A stretch of 64,000 bases of DNA from assembly GCF_016802725.1 (NCBI RefSeq), contig NC_052668.1:9532501-9596500 (forward strand), given 5' to 3'. Source of the DNA: Solenopsis invicta. Lineage: Eukaryota; Arthropoda; Insecta; Hymenoptera; Formicidae. Of this stretch, positions 12,867 through 24,708 are shown in pieces. The notes beneath the pieces were generated by a model, which saw only the letters and a list, made by a program, of their open reading frames with translations, was not told where the DNA came from and ran no database searches. The first letter of the stretch is position 1, and every line of letters starts with the position of its first letter. The position numbers and the translations under genes were made by a program.

Positions 12867-13878
12867 TAGACAAAACAGGCGCACGTGTGGCGCGCGCTAC
12901 AAGACCTATATTACATAATTTTATACAAATTACAAATTGAATATTACATTATTAATCATCAATACAAACAGTCAAAATACGCGATTTCCGCGAACGGCTA
13001 TCATTTAAGAAATAAGCGCTGAATAAGAACCAATCAGTACATTGGAAAAGCGACAACATAAATTTCGAGATTACAAGTAACAATGCAATGCACTTTTGTA
13101 AATAGAGAAAAGAGAATTTTATCTCTTCATGATAAGTGTAAGATTGTTATTTGTAGAAAATAATTTTCGCGTTCGAATAAGCACATGCGCAATTACGGGA
13201 AACGATTTGATATCGGAGACCATTGCAATGTGCACTCTGACTTTTCGTCACGTTATCGGTTCAATGAGACCATGTCTCTAACCGGCCGATCAGCTCGATT
13301 GACCATGATTTTTTGAACAAGTCACGGGTTGACAAAAGCACCCCAGAAAGTGCGTCTCTTTTAAGTGACTTGCTACCTGCGACTATGGCTTGTAAAATAC
13401 AAGTGTCTTACGAATCATAGTTAAGAAGGCTTAATCGACATTAAACGTGCGTTAAACGTGATTCGGGAGGCTGAACACATTCGCAACGTGCTCACTATCG
13501 ATTTCGTATCCAGCGCGTTCGAATTACCAAGTCATTATTTTGCAAATCGGATAACAAGCAATGTCTTTTGAACGTGCCATGAAGAAGATGCTTGTAGCGA
13601 TATAAAATGCTTTTTTATAATTTTTTTTGTTTTTTAGGTATAATTATTATTTTTATTAGACAAAACACGCACGCGCTACAAAGCTTCTAATATTACATAA
13701 TTTCATACAAATTACAAATTTAATATTACATTATTAACCCCTTAATACACATAGTTAAAATACGCGATTTCCGCGATGACAACCGTTCATGAAGTAAGCA
13801 CTGAATGAGAATCAATCAACACATCGGAAAAGCGACAATAAACTTTAAGATTTCGAGTATAGATGTAATGCACTTTTT
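12867..13878. repeat. Pair of ~225-bp direct repeats flanking ~560 bp
   Basis: The stretches 12867-13097 and 13657-13878 align along their length. Both start TAGACAAAACA, share ATACGCGATTTCCGCG, and end near GCACTTTT. The spacer is GC-richer than its surroundings (CCGGCCGATCAGCTCG) and non-coding. The layout resembles a TRIM-type miniature LTR element, but I see no TG..CA ends, primer site or target duplication. A two-copy satellite is equally possible. Confidence 0.55.
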
Positions 13879-14707
13879 CAGATAGGATATTTATAACCTT
13901 ACATTTTGTCTATGATTACTATTCAAGATTATTTATACATGTATAAGGAATACGGGATGTAATAACAATACAGATAATTATAAATGCTATTATTTTCAAT
14001 TTTCTATTTTATTTTCTAATTGTGAGTACTGAACAAAATATTAATAAATTCTTATTAACATTTAGTTTTTAAATTATAATAAATTATATATTGGATATTT
14101 AAATTTTTCTAGAATAATTAATAATTGGACATTTAAATTTTACTAAAATTACTTTTATAATATTAAATGCTTTCAATGTAAATTTAAATGTTTAATTTTA
14201 TTTCTTTACCTGTAAAAAGTAATGTAAATATCGATAATGTTAACAATTAATCTTTCGATTTAAGTTTCACACTGTTAAATATTAATCAAGTTTTAATTAA
14301 AATAAGTTACTTTCTATCCTGTAACATTTATTTACAATATTTTTCAATAAAATGTATATTTTTAGAAATATTCAGCTGTCCTGACAAATTTTGAACAACC
14401 TGTATATATAATATTTTATTAGTATTTTTATTGTTTATTTTACATATTTTATATTATAAAATTTTGATAAAAACGATTTTTCAGATACTAAAAAGGAATA
14501 TCAAAAATGCCAAGTCGTTATTCAGAAGCTAAACGTACAAACCAAGACAAAACGCCAACAGAAACGAAAACCGTTATTTACTATTAAGTAAGTCACAATT
14601 TTAACCACTTTTATAATTTAAAAAAAGTTGAAATAATTTTTTTAATTGCTAAAATCTTTTTCAGTTCTAATAACACAAATATTCCAGCCAAATCGATTAA
14701 ATATTAA

Positions 14708-15840
14708 TAATAATTACAAAAAAAACAGGAAAATTAAAAAGAAACAGGAAAAAGAAAATATCTAAAAAAAAATATCAAAACAACAAAAGCCAAAAACTTC
14801 CCAATATAAAGTTGTGTTATTGTTATAAAACCTGTTCTTTAAGCTAAAAGATTTAATTATTTGATAAAACATTTAACGTGATAGATTTGTTTAAGAAAAG
14901 TATTAATTAGATAGATTTCAATTTTATAAGTTCTTCGTCAGCTTTTTTTTATTACTACACGTTGTTTTGTTTCATATTGCGTAGTAATGTGTAATGTAGT
15001 ACACACACTAGTTCTAATCATACTGCGATATAAAGTGAAAAATTAGTTGCAAAATAATTGTTAAGTATGTTGGTTCAATAATTTATAACATATTCAAAGT
15101 ACAACAGTATTTTTCACGCTTTTTAAGAGGAATATTAATTTGCTGGATGTTATTGTTTTAAGTTTAATTAGTTTTTCAACAGTTTTTATTAAAACACGTT
15201 GCGATTTATTTTATATTGCGTTGTAATTTGATATGTGATAATAATTATATTACAATATAAGGTGCAAAATTAGTTATTACATACGTTGGTTTAAATATTT
15301 CATAACATATACGTTTATTGTACAACAGTATATTGCGTTGCAATAATTAGTAATGTGATACATAATAGTCGTAATCGTTACGAAGCTCGCAGTGACAAAT
15401 TGATGTGTTGTAACTTTAATAAAAAGAATATGTACGATCTTCTAAGCAAGCATATTTCTAGTGTTTACTTAGTGTTTGTATGTTACATTTAAATAATTAA
15501 AAATTATACTATTTCTTGCATAACGTATTACATTTTTAACCTTTCCTATTGTATTGTCCTGTAATAAGATATATTATTGTTTTTAGAGCGTCTCAGTGTA
15601 AATTCTCTCCATATTCTCATTTTTGCAAAATATCATTGCGCCTGTATGCCTTTGTGAAAAGAGGAAGTAAAATAATCAAGAAGACATGTATTAGAAGTTC
15701 AAACAATTACATTTAATATTTATATGTAACAAATTCTTTGAATTTTAATTAAATATACACAATTTTTAACTAAATATAGAAAACTTCTAATGCTTTTATT
15801 ATATATGAATAGTTCTACAAGCTGAGTTATAGAAGTGACA
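14708..15840. repeat. Gene-free stretch with a degenerate ~235-bp direct repeat
   Basis: Segments starting near 14946 and 15183 share CACGTTG, TATTGCGTNGTAAT, a TACGTTGGTT/TATGTTGGTT word and GTACAACAGTA. A third partial copy starts near 15318. No gene is seen. It may be the decayed 3' terminal region of the MULE element. Confidence 0.5.
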
Positions 15841-15844
15841 GCTT

Positions 15845-16799
15845 AGAAGTATTCTCGTATATTCATTTATTTATTAAATACTTGTTTCAAACGTTAATTC
15901 ATTAAAAATTCAAATTGCATTAACGACAGAATCAAAATAAGTATGATTTAGTGGCAGATCAGGAAAAACGATTCATATTTTCACTAAGTAAAGTGACAAA
16001 CACATTTGAGGAAGGAGGGAAAATAAAAACAGGTACAATGACTCGCATTGAGCCTAATTAGCTCATGACCATATTTATATACACTTTTGTCTAAACAGTT
16101 GAAAAATTTGAAAAGTAAAATTTATATGTATGATATCTCGCTTTCAGCATTTACAAAACACGAGGATTATTAAAGTAAGTAAATATTTAACGTTCCGGTA
16201 ACTCTCATATTCATTTTATATGTTTTTAATATTATTTTCATTAAATGTACCAAGAGACATGATCTCATAAACTTACATCTGTCAAACAGCATGAGAACGA
16301 GCGAGCATGATATATACATTGACAAGACCTGAATGCAACGTAAATATGCTGTAATTAACAGACATCTTATTTATATTGCTTGCATATAATATTTTACGCT
16401 CGTTCATATAAGGTGAATATGAGAGTTACGGGAATGTTTAGTAATTATTTGCTTTAACGATCCATGTGTTCTGTACGTGCTGAAAGTGACATATCATACA
16501 TTACACACATATGGATTTTACTCTTCAAATTTTCCAACTGTTTAGATTAAAGTATATATGAATATAATCATGAAACAGAGAGCTAATTAGGCCCCATGGG
16601 AGTAATTAAACCTGTTTTATTTTCCCTTCTTCCTCGAATGTGTATGTCATTTATACTAGTAAAAACATGAATCGCTTTTCCCGATGTGTTACTAAGTCAT
16701 ACTTATTTTGATTCTGTTGTTAATGCACTTTGAATTTTTAATAAATTAACGTTTGAAACAAGTATCTAATGAATAAATGAATATACCAGAATACTTCTA
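15845..16799. repeat. Palindromic foldback unit, copy 1
   Basis: A non-coding unit of about 955 bp whose two halves are reverse complements around a centre near 16320. AGAAGTATTCTCG at the left mirrors AGAATACTTCT at the right, and GAGGAAGGAGGGAAAATAAA mirrors TTTTCCCTTCTTCCTC. Two further copies follow at 16876-16916 plus 26356-27360, and at 27414-28378. There is no open frame, so it is presumably non-autonomous. Confidence 0.8.
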
Positions 16800-16916
16800 A
16801 GCTGCAACTATATAACTCAACTTCTATAACTCAACTTCTATAACTCAACTTTTAAATTTAATCATATTACAGGCATTTGAAGTATTCTCGTATATACATT
16901 TATTTATTAAATACTA

Positions 16917-17138
16917 TGTTGTAACGACAATTTAGGGGTGCAATCAGCATCAACGATTTGATAGAGATACTTCCTTTTTATTATTACGTCCGAAAAGATA
17001 CATAACAACAATACAGTCTTGAATCATACATATCTGAACAGAGAGGCTCCGCATGCCGGAAAAACAGCATGCGCCATCTGATCAATCTGAAGGGAGATCA
17101 GCCATCAACCAAATATCGACCAATAGAAAATCATAATA
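16917..17138 (-). repeat. LTR 1 (3' LTR of body 1)
   Basis: 222 bp starting TGTTGTAACGACA on the plus strand and ending ATCATAATA. It is bordered on the outside by TACTA. On the inner side lies a purine-rich tract when read on the minus strand (complement of 17139-17152, AAGTGTGGGAGAAT), a plausible polypurine tract. Confidence 0.9.
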
Positions 17139-17222
17139 ATTCTCCCACACTTAAAAGAAAACATGAATATCTTCTGAAAATTAAATAGTATGTGATGATA
17201 GCATGGAATAATAAAAGGAATA

Positions 17223-20100
17223 TTATTTTAAAATGTAGTTGTTTAAATGTGATGGCGCCTTGCGTATACGCTGTGACCGTCTAATAGTATTTGGTAATGT
17301 TCTTGGTTGATCTACAGGAGGTCCTTCTGATGGATCTTCAGGTAGAATGGCGACTGAAACTGGTGAAGCTGGCTTCGAATACTCCATATAGTGACCCAGT
17401 TCCGCAAAGAATTTTTCTTCTGGTTTGATCTCTTCTTCCCCTCCTTTAGTATCTGGTGCAAATCGAACTTCTTCTTTTTTTACTTCCGTGCTGCGTAATT
17501 GATCGATGTGTCTTTTGAAAATGTACCCATCGTCTAATTTGATAAGATAATGGAGTTGACCAAGTCCTGATGACGGTACCAAACTTCCATGTAGGCTTTA
17601 AGTTCGTATAATATCGTGCCTGTACTCTCTCTCCTACTGGTAAATTGCGAGTGCCTGGAATTTTCTGGTAATTACTCGTCTTCTTGCATGGTTTGAGAGC
17701 ATCTAATTTAATCCGGATAGCACGATGAAGATAAAGTTCCGCTGGAGACTTCCCACATGCGAGTGGAGTAGCCCTGTATCTAAATAAGATTTCTCGAACT
17801 TTTTGGTTTAATGTTAGGTTTTCATCTTTCATGGATTTGAGACGTTGTTTTAATGTTTGAATATTTCTTTCGGCGAGTCCGTTGGTAGCAGGATGTCCTG
17901 GCGCTATGAATTTTTGGAAGATACCGCTTTCACGAGAAAATTGCTTGAATATTTCACTGACAAATATTGTTGCATTATCGGAGACCATAACATCAGGAAA
18001 TCCGTGGATTGAGAAAATATCTTTTAGAAGTTCGATGGTCTTTTCTGATGTTGGTGCTTCCTTGATGATTCGAATTTCAGCCCATTTAGATCGAGCATCT
18101 ACTACTACTAAAAAATAATGGTTCTCGAATGGACCTGCATAATCTATGTGAATACGGTTCCAGTTAGATGTCGGTTGTTCCCATTGATGTAATGGAGCTT
18201 TTGCCGGACTGGTTTTTACTTCTGCGCAGTTTTGGCATGATTTTACCATTCGTTCGATATCTCGATCGATTCCTTTCCAAATGCAATAACGGCGTGCCAG
18301 CTGTTTCATTTTTGTAATGCCAACATGCGTTTTATGCAATTCTTCGAGGATTTGTGGTTGTAGGATTTTTGGGATAACTACGCGTTGTCCTTTGAATAAT
18401 ATTCCTGCTTCGAGAGTATATTCGATGTCATCGGCTTCTTCGCTGAGTAGTTTCCTTTTAATTTTTGAAAGAGTTTCATCCTTATCGGTTTCTTGTATAA
18501 TATTTTCGGCTGTAATATTTTCAGATGAAATTTCGAAAATAGTTAAATAACATAGTTGGTGGACTTCTTCATTGATGGCAATATCCGTTGAATAATATTT
18601 TTGATCTACTGGAGCTCTGGATAAACAATCTACATTGATATTTTCAGATCCCTTTTTATATTCGACTTCGTAGTCAAATCCTGATAAAAATGATGCATAT
18701 CTAAGTAATCGAGCTGAGGTCATAGCTGGTAATTTATTATTCTGGTGAAAAATTCTAGTGAGAGGTCGATTATCAGTTATTAGTTTAAATTTGCGACCAT
18801 ACACGTACATAAAGAATCGATTGACTGCAAAAATGATTGCGAGCGCTTCACGATCAAGTTGACTGTAATTTCTTTCTGCGGACGTTAGTGATCTAGATGC
18901 GAATGCAATCGGTTTTTCGATGCCATCAATAATGTGCGATAAAACTCCTGCGATGCCTGTAGGACTAGCATCACATGTAATAACTATAGGGAGTTCTGGT
19001 TCGTATGGCGTTAGTACTTGATCGCTTGAAATTTCATTTTTAAGTTTTATAAATGCATTTTCACAGCTATTATTCCATTTGAATTTCGAATCTTTTAAGA
19101 GTAATTTTCTTAATGGATATGTAATTGTTGATGCGTTTGGAATAAAATTGGAATAATATGTTACCATACCTAAGAAACGGCGTACATCTCCAACGTTGGA
19201 TGGTCTCGGCATATTAATTATGGCTTCGATTTTCTTTGGAGATTTTGAAATTTTGTTGAATCCAATATTGTGCCCAAGGTATTCAATTTCTTCTTGGAAG
19301 AATAAGCATTTGCTTTTATTAAGATGTAGATCATATTCCTTTAAGCGTTGTAAACAGGCATATAAATTTTGTTGACATTCTTCCTTGGTAGATCCATGGA
19401 CAATAATGTCATCGAAATATGCCAGAGTTTTATTGAGGCCCGATAGAATTTGATCTATGATGCGGTTGAATTCTGATGGTGCTGTTTTTATTCCAAATGA
19501 GAGCCTATTCATTCGATATGTGCCTCGGTGAGTAGAAATAGTTTGAATTTCACTGCTTTTACTGTCGACTTGCAAGTGTAAATATGCTTTGAATAAATCG
19601 AGACGGCAAAAATAATGTGAATCCCGGAGACTATTTAATATTTCGTCGATTCGTCTAATTGGATAGTTTGCAGATACTAGTCTTTGGTTTACTCCAATTT
19701 TGTAATCTACGCACAAGCGAACATCTCCATTGACTTTTGGAATAACTACTAGAGGCGATCCCCAGTCGCTCAAGTTTACTTTTGAAATAATACCTGCTGC
19801 TTCAAGATCGTCAAGTTCCTTTTCGACTTTTTCCCGTAGTGCATATGGTACTTCTCTTTCCTTATGAAAAATCGATTTTGCACCTTCTCGCAATTGGAGT
19901 GAAATTGTGACCTTTGGTACACATCCTATCTTTTCTTCGAAAATTTCAGGAAATTGATTAACTATATCTTCGATATTGTTGATTAATTGATTCTGAGAAT
20001 GGTTGATGTTGTTCCTTTCTTCGTTGTCGATTTCTTGAAGATTTATGCCTAGATGTCGAATCCATGTACGTCCTAAGAGTGGTGCCAATTCATTCGACAC
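17223..20100 (-). pseudogene. Pol (RT, RNase H, integrase), body 1
   Basis: The main frame 17446-20100 encodes 884 codons. Reverse transcriptase has YFDD at 228-231. RNase H has D377, E418, D443 and D491. The integrase zinc region has H589, H592, C622 and C625, and the catalytic residues D653, D708 and E744 show D35E spacing. Near 17560 the frame slips. The integrase tail continues in another frame (17223-17582; LIKLDDGYIFKRHIDQL, then RRSQRIRKAPSHL, a usual pol end). The 5' side overlaps the protease frame by 28 nt, also in a different phase, with protease-RT linker residues split between frames. No programmed slippery site is obvious. Body 2 carries the same state. The core enzymes look complete; the frame breaks make function doubtful. 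Confidence 0.9.
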
Positions 20101-21443
20101 AACGTATAGTTTCTCGCGTGATACTTTCCTTTATATCGAACTTCGACTTCTATTTCTCCATCTGGAAGAAATACATTTTGTGTATATGACCGGAATGCAA
20201 TTGTAGATTTTTGGGGGTTGATTTTTAGTTTAAGCTTTTCGAATTCTTTTCGTGGAAGTAATGTAACTCCTGCTCCTGAATCAACTTCAAAAGTTTGAGG
20301 TTGTCCTTCGATATTGACTGTAACAAAATACTTTTTGGAATTATTGCGTTCTGTATTTTGATTTTCGTATATATCGATAATATGGTTAACTCCGTAAGTT
20401 GATATGTCATCTTGTATATAATTAGTTTCTGTATTAGCTTCTGTGTTTGATTTATTTGCATTAAGAAGTGATCGTATACACACCTTTGATAAATGGCCAG
20501 ACTTACTACATGCAGTACATTTTAAAGTTGATATTTTTATTCGGCAATCTTTTGCTAAATGATTGTTGTTTCCGCAACGTAGACATAATCCCTCGATGCC
20601 TAGTCGCTTGTAGTCAATCCTTGATTTGGATCTGGGTCGGTGGTTATGTCTTGATGGATTTTTCTCGCTGTTTCTTTTCCTTGATGTTGAAGTATCACGT
20701 CTGGATTTCTGTTGCTTTATTACTTTGTTAACGTCTTCCGTGTTAAATGAATGTACGGCTGGCTGGTTTTTTGAAAGTTCACGGCTGTCGATTTTTGAAG
20801 CTTCCAGTGCTAGGGCTTTTTCTGAAATTTCTTTGAACGTGGAGACATTGGATTGAAGTAGCTGTTCACGAATTGAATTATCTTTTATACCTCTAATAAA
20901 CTGTGCACGTAAGAAAATTTCTGCAATAGAAACTTTACAGTCGCATGGTGATATAAATTCACAATCAGCAATGTCCCGGCGTAGAAGTGCTGTGTATTCG
21001 GCTAACGATTGATTTTCGTTTTGATACGTTGACAGAAATCGATGTTGTGCAACTTAAATATTCTTTTTAGGACACAAATGTTTTTCTAAGACTTCTACGA
21101 GATTTTGGTATTCTAGCATTGTGGGCATTTGAGGAGCTACTAATGCTGCTAACATATTATAGTATGTAGCACCGATAGAATTTAAGAGCATTTTTGCACA
21201 TAGTGCTTTGTCTGATGCAACACCTTTGATTTGTAAGTAATTTTCAAATCGTTGACGATAGTACCTGAAGCTTTCCTTCTTGGCGTCGAAATTTTCGAAT
21301 GACGGTAAAAGTGTAGTATTGATTAGAGGTTGGGTACCTTGCTGAGAGCTCCCTTGAGGTTGGACGGATAATACACGCGTGATTAACTGCTGCTGGCTCT
21401 GATTTATTAAGGATAAGAATTGTTGAAACTGTTCCTGATCTAT
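20073..21443 (-). pseudogene. Gag-protease frame with lost start and internal stop, body 1
   Basis: Reading minus from 21443, the gag-like region is Gln-rich then helical. It has two CCHC zinc knuckles (C-x2-C-x4-H-x4-C; CGNNNHLAKDC and CSKSGHLSKVC), followed in frame by an aspartic protease with active site DSGAG. Two lesions are visible. The codon in a good start context is ATA (21441-21443), with an in-frame stop just upstream. An in-frame TAA interrupts gag at 21054-21056. Protease ends at 20073 in a different frame from the reverse transcriptase. All are identical in body 2. Confidence 0.85.
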
Positions 21444-21507
21444 GGTTGGTTATTTATTTGTTTCCTTATCTCGTTCGATATAATGTCAGATTTTTTTTTT
21501 TTCTTTT

Positions 21508-21520
21508 CACCTCGTCGCCA
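21508..21520 (-). promoter_or_regulatory. Primer binding site, body 1
   Basis: TGGCGACGAGGTG on the minus strand starts 4 bases inside LTR 2. A TGG start complementary to a tRNA CCA end is the expected primer site. TGGCGAC resembles sites of elements primed by tRNA-Arg (inference). Confidence 0.7.
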
Positions 21521-21524
21521 AAAT

Positions 21525-21746
21525 TGTTGTAACGACAATTTAGGGGTGCAATCAGCATCAACGATTTGATAGAGATACTTCCTTTTTATTATTACGTCCG
21601 AAAAGATACATAACAACAATACAGTCTTGAATCATACATATCTGAACAGAGAGGCTCCGCATGCCGGAAAAACAGCATGCGCCATCTGATCAATCTGAAG
21701 GGAGATCAGCCATCAACCAAATATCGACCAATAGAAAATCATAATA
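21525..21746 (-). repeat. LTR 2 (shared by bodies 1 and 2)
   Basis: Identical by eye to LTRs 1 and 3. It serves as 5' LTR of body 1 and 3' LTR of body 2, with no second target duplication around it. Confidence 0.9.
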
Positions 21747-21830
21747 ATTCTCCCACACTTAAAAGAAAACATGAATATCTTCTGAAAATTAAATAGTATG
21801 TGATAATAGCATGGAATAATAAAAGGAATA

Positions 21831-24708
21831 TTATTTTAAAATGTAGTTGTTTAAATGTGATGGCGCCTTGCGTATACGCTGTGACCGTCTAATAGTATTT
21901 GGTAATGTTCTTGGTTGATCTACAGGAGGTCCTTCTGATGGATCTTCAGGTAGAATGGCGACTGAAACTGGTGAAGCTGGCTTCGAATACTCCATATAGT
22001 GACCCAGTTCCGCAAAGAATTTTTCTTCTGGTTTGATCTCTTCTTCCCCTCCTTTAGTATCTGGTGCAAATCGAACTTCTTCTTTTTTTACTTCCGTGCT
22101 GCGTAATTGATCGATGTGTCTTTTGAAAATGTACCCATCGTCTAATTTGATAAGATAATGGAGTTGACCAAGTCCTGATGACGGTACCAAACTTCCATGT
22201 AGGCTTTAAGTTCGTATAATATCGTGCCTGTACTCTCTCTCCTACTGGTAAATTGCGAGTGCCTGGAATTTTCTGGTAATTACTCGTCTTCTTGCATGGT
22301 TTGAGAGCATCTAATTTAATCCGGATAGCACGATGAAGATAAAGTTCCGCTGGAGACTTCCCACATGCGAGTGGAGTAGCCCTGTATCTAAATAAGATTT
22401 CTCGAACTTTTTGGTTTAATGTTAGGTTTTCATCTTTCATGGATTTGAGACGTTGTTTTAATGTTTGAATATTTCTTTCGGCGAGTCCGTTGGTAGCAGG
22501 ATGTCCTGGCGCTATGAATTTTTGGAAGATACCGCTTTCACGAGAAAATTGCTTGAATATTTCACTGACAAATATTGTTGCATTATCGGAGACCATAACA
22601 TCAGGAAATCCGTGGATTGAGAAAATATCTTTTAGAAGTTCGATGGTCTTTTCTGATGTTGGTGCTTCCTTGATGATTCGAATTTCAGCCCATTTAGATC
22701 GAGCATCTACTACTACTAAAAAATAATGGTTCTCGAATGGACCTGCATAATCTATGTGAATACGGTTCCAGTTAGATGTCGGTTGTTCCCATTGATGTAA
22801 TGGAGCTTTTGCCGGACTGGTTTTTACTTCTGCGCAGTTTTGGCATGATTTTACCATTCGTTCGATATCTCGATCGATTCCTTTCCAAATGCAATAACGG
22901 CGTGCCAGCTGTTTCATTTTTGTAATGCCAACATGCGTTTTATGCAATTCTTCGAGGATTTGTGGTTGTAGGATTTTTGGGATAACTACGCGTTGTCCTT
23001 TGAATAATATTCCTGCTTCGAGAGTATATTCGATGTCATCGGCTTCTTCGCTGAGTAGTTTCCTTTTAATTTTTGAAAGAGTTTCATCCTTATCGGTTTC
23101 TTGTATAATATTTTCGGCTGTAATATTTTCAGATGAAATTTCGAAAATAGTTAAATAACATAGTTGGTGGACTTCTTCATTGATGGCAATATCCGTTGAA
23201 TAATATTTTTGATCTACTGGAGCTCTGGATAAACAATCTACATTGATATTTTCAGATCCCTTTTTATATTCGACTTCGTAGTCAAATCCTGATAAAAATG
23301 ATGCATATCTAAGTAATCGAGCTGAGGTCATAGCTGGTAATTTATTATTCTGGTGAAAAATTCTAGTGAGAGGTCGATTATCAGTTATTAGTTTAAATTT
23401 GCGACCATACACGTACATAAAGAATCGATTGACTGCAAAAATGATTGCGAGCGCTTCACGATCAAGTTGACTGTAATTTCTTTCTGCGGACGTTAGTGAT
23501 CTAGATGCGAATGCAATCGGTTTTTCGATGCCATCAATAATGTGCGATAAAACTCCTGCGATGCCTGTAGGACTAGCATCACATGTAATAACTATAGGGA
23601 GTTCTGGTTCGTATGGCGTTAGTACTTGATCGCTTGAAATTTCATTTTTAAGTTTTATAAATGCATTTTCACAGCTATTATTCCATTTGAATTTCGAATC
23701 TTTTAAGAGTAATTTTCTTAATGGATATGTAATTGTTGATGCGTTTGGAATAAAATTGGAATAATATGTTACCATACCTAAGAAACGGCGTACATCTCCA
23801 ACGTTGGATGGTCTCGGCATATTAATTATGGCTTCGATTTTCTTTGGAGATTTTGAAATTTTGTTGAATCCAATATTGTGCCCAAGGTATTCAATTTCTT
23901 CTTGGAAGAATAAGCATTTGCTTTTATTAAGATGTAGATCATATTCCTTTAAGCGTTGTAAACAGGCATATAAATTTTGTTGACATTCTTCCTTGGTAGA
24001 TCCATGGACAATAATGTCATCGAAATATGCCAGAGTTTTATTGAGGCCCGATAGAATTTGATCTATGATGCGGTTGAATTCTGATGGTGCTGTTTTTATT
24101 CCAAATGAGAGCCTATTCATTCGATATGTGCCTCGGTGAGTAGAAATAGTTTGAATTTCACTGCTTTTACTGTCGACTTGCAAGTGTAAATATGCTTTGA
24201 ATAAATCGAGACGGCAAAAATAATGTGAATCCCGGAGACTATTTAATATTTCGTCGATTCGTCTAATTGGATAGTTTGCAGATACTAGTCTTTGGTTTAC
24301 TCCAATTTTGTAATCTACGCACAAGCGAACATCTCCATTGACTTTTGGAATAACTACTAGAGGCGATCCCCAGTCGCTCAAGTTTACTTTTGAAATAATA
24401 CCTGCTGCTTCAAGATCGTCAAGTTCCTTTTCGACTTTTTCCCGTAGTGCATATGGTACTTCTCTTTCCTTATGAAAAATCGATTTTGCACCTTCTCGCA
24501 ATTGGAGTGAAATTGTGACCTTTGGTACACATCCTATCTTTTCTTCGAAAATTTCAGGAAATTGATTAACTATATCTTCGATATTGTTGATTAATTGATT
24601 CTGAGAATGGTTGATGTTGTTCCTTTCTTCGTTGTCGATTTCTTGAAGATTTATGCCTAGATGTCGAATCCATGTACGTCCTAAGAGTGGTGCCAATTCA
24701 TTCGACAC
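21831..24708 (-). pseudogene. Pol (RT, RNase H, integrase), body 2
   Basis: The protein frame is the same as body 1 (main frame 22054-24708, tail 21831-22190), including the frame break near 22168 and the protease/RT phase change. The only substitution I noticed between bodies in this area is outside the main frame (17197 G versus 21805 A). Confidence 0.9.

Larger units (their letters stand above)
8224..14707 (+). pseudogene. FLYWCH/MULE-type transposase gene, copy B (nine exons, one stop)
   Basis: Exons 8224-8772, 8901-8963, 9040-9243, 9479-9800, 10062-10283, 11274-11333, 12693-12797, 14485-14587 and 14665-14707 all have GT-AG borders. They sum to 1671 nt, a whole number of codons (556 aa). 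Domains: FLYWCH-like finger (C33, C41, H58, H60), MULE DDE residues D179 (FIDGTF), D245 (MMDYEKA) and E358 (NNLVESFH), with C266/H269 in GCWFHYC, then a basic C-terminus. The family cuts and pastes DNA with long inverted repeats. A single in-frame TAA at codon 341 (9683-9685) breaks the frame where copy A has a serine. Otherwise it reads through, so inactivation may be recent. Intron 7 is enlarged by the 12867-13878 repeat pair. It lies head to head with copy A. Confidence 0.85.

Noticed and set aside
17223..17582. A separate small gene at the 3' end of pol
   Set aside because: Its N-terminal half aligns in style with the integrase C-terminal module and its end with the usual pol tail; it is better explained as a frame-shifted continuation of pol.
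17882..20856. Plus-strand frames of 76-87 codons inside the retrotransposon (and the same in body 2)
   Set aside because: Antisense to well-supported gag and pol domains, with no recognisable product.
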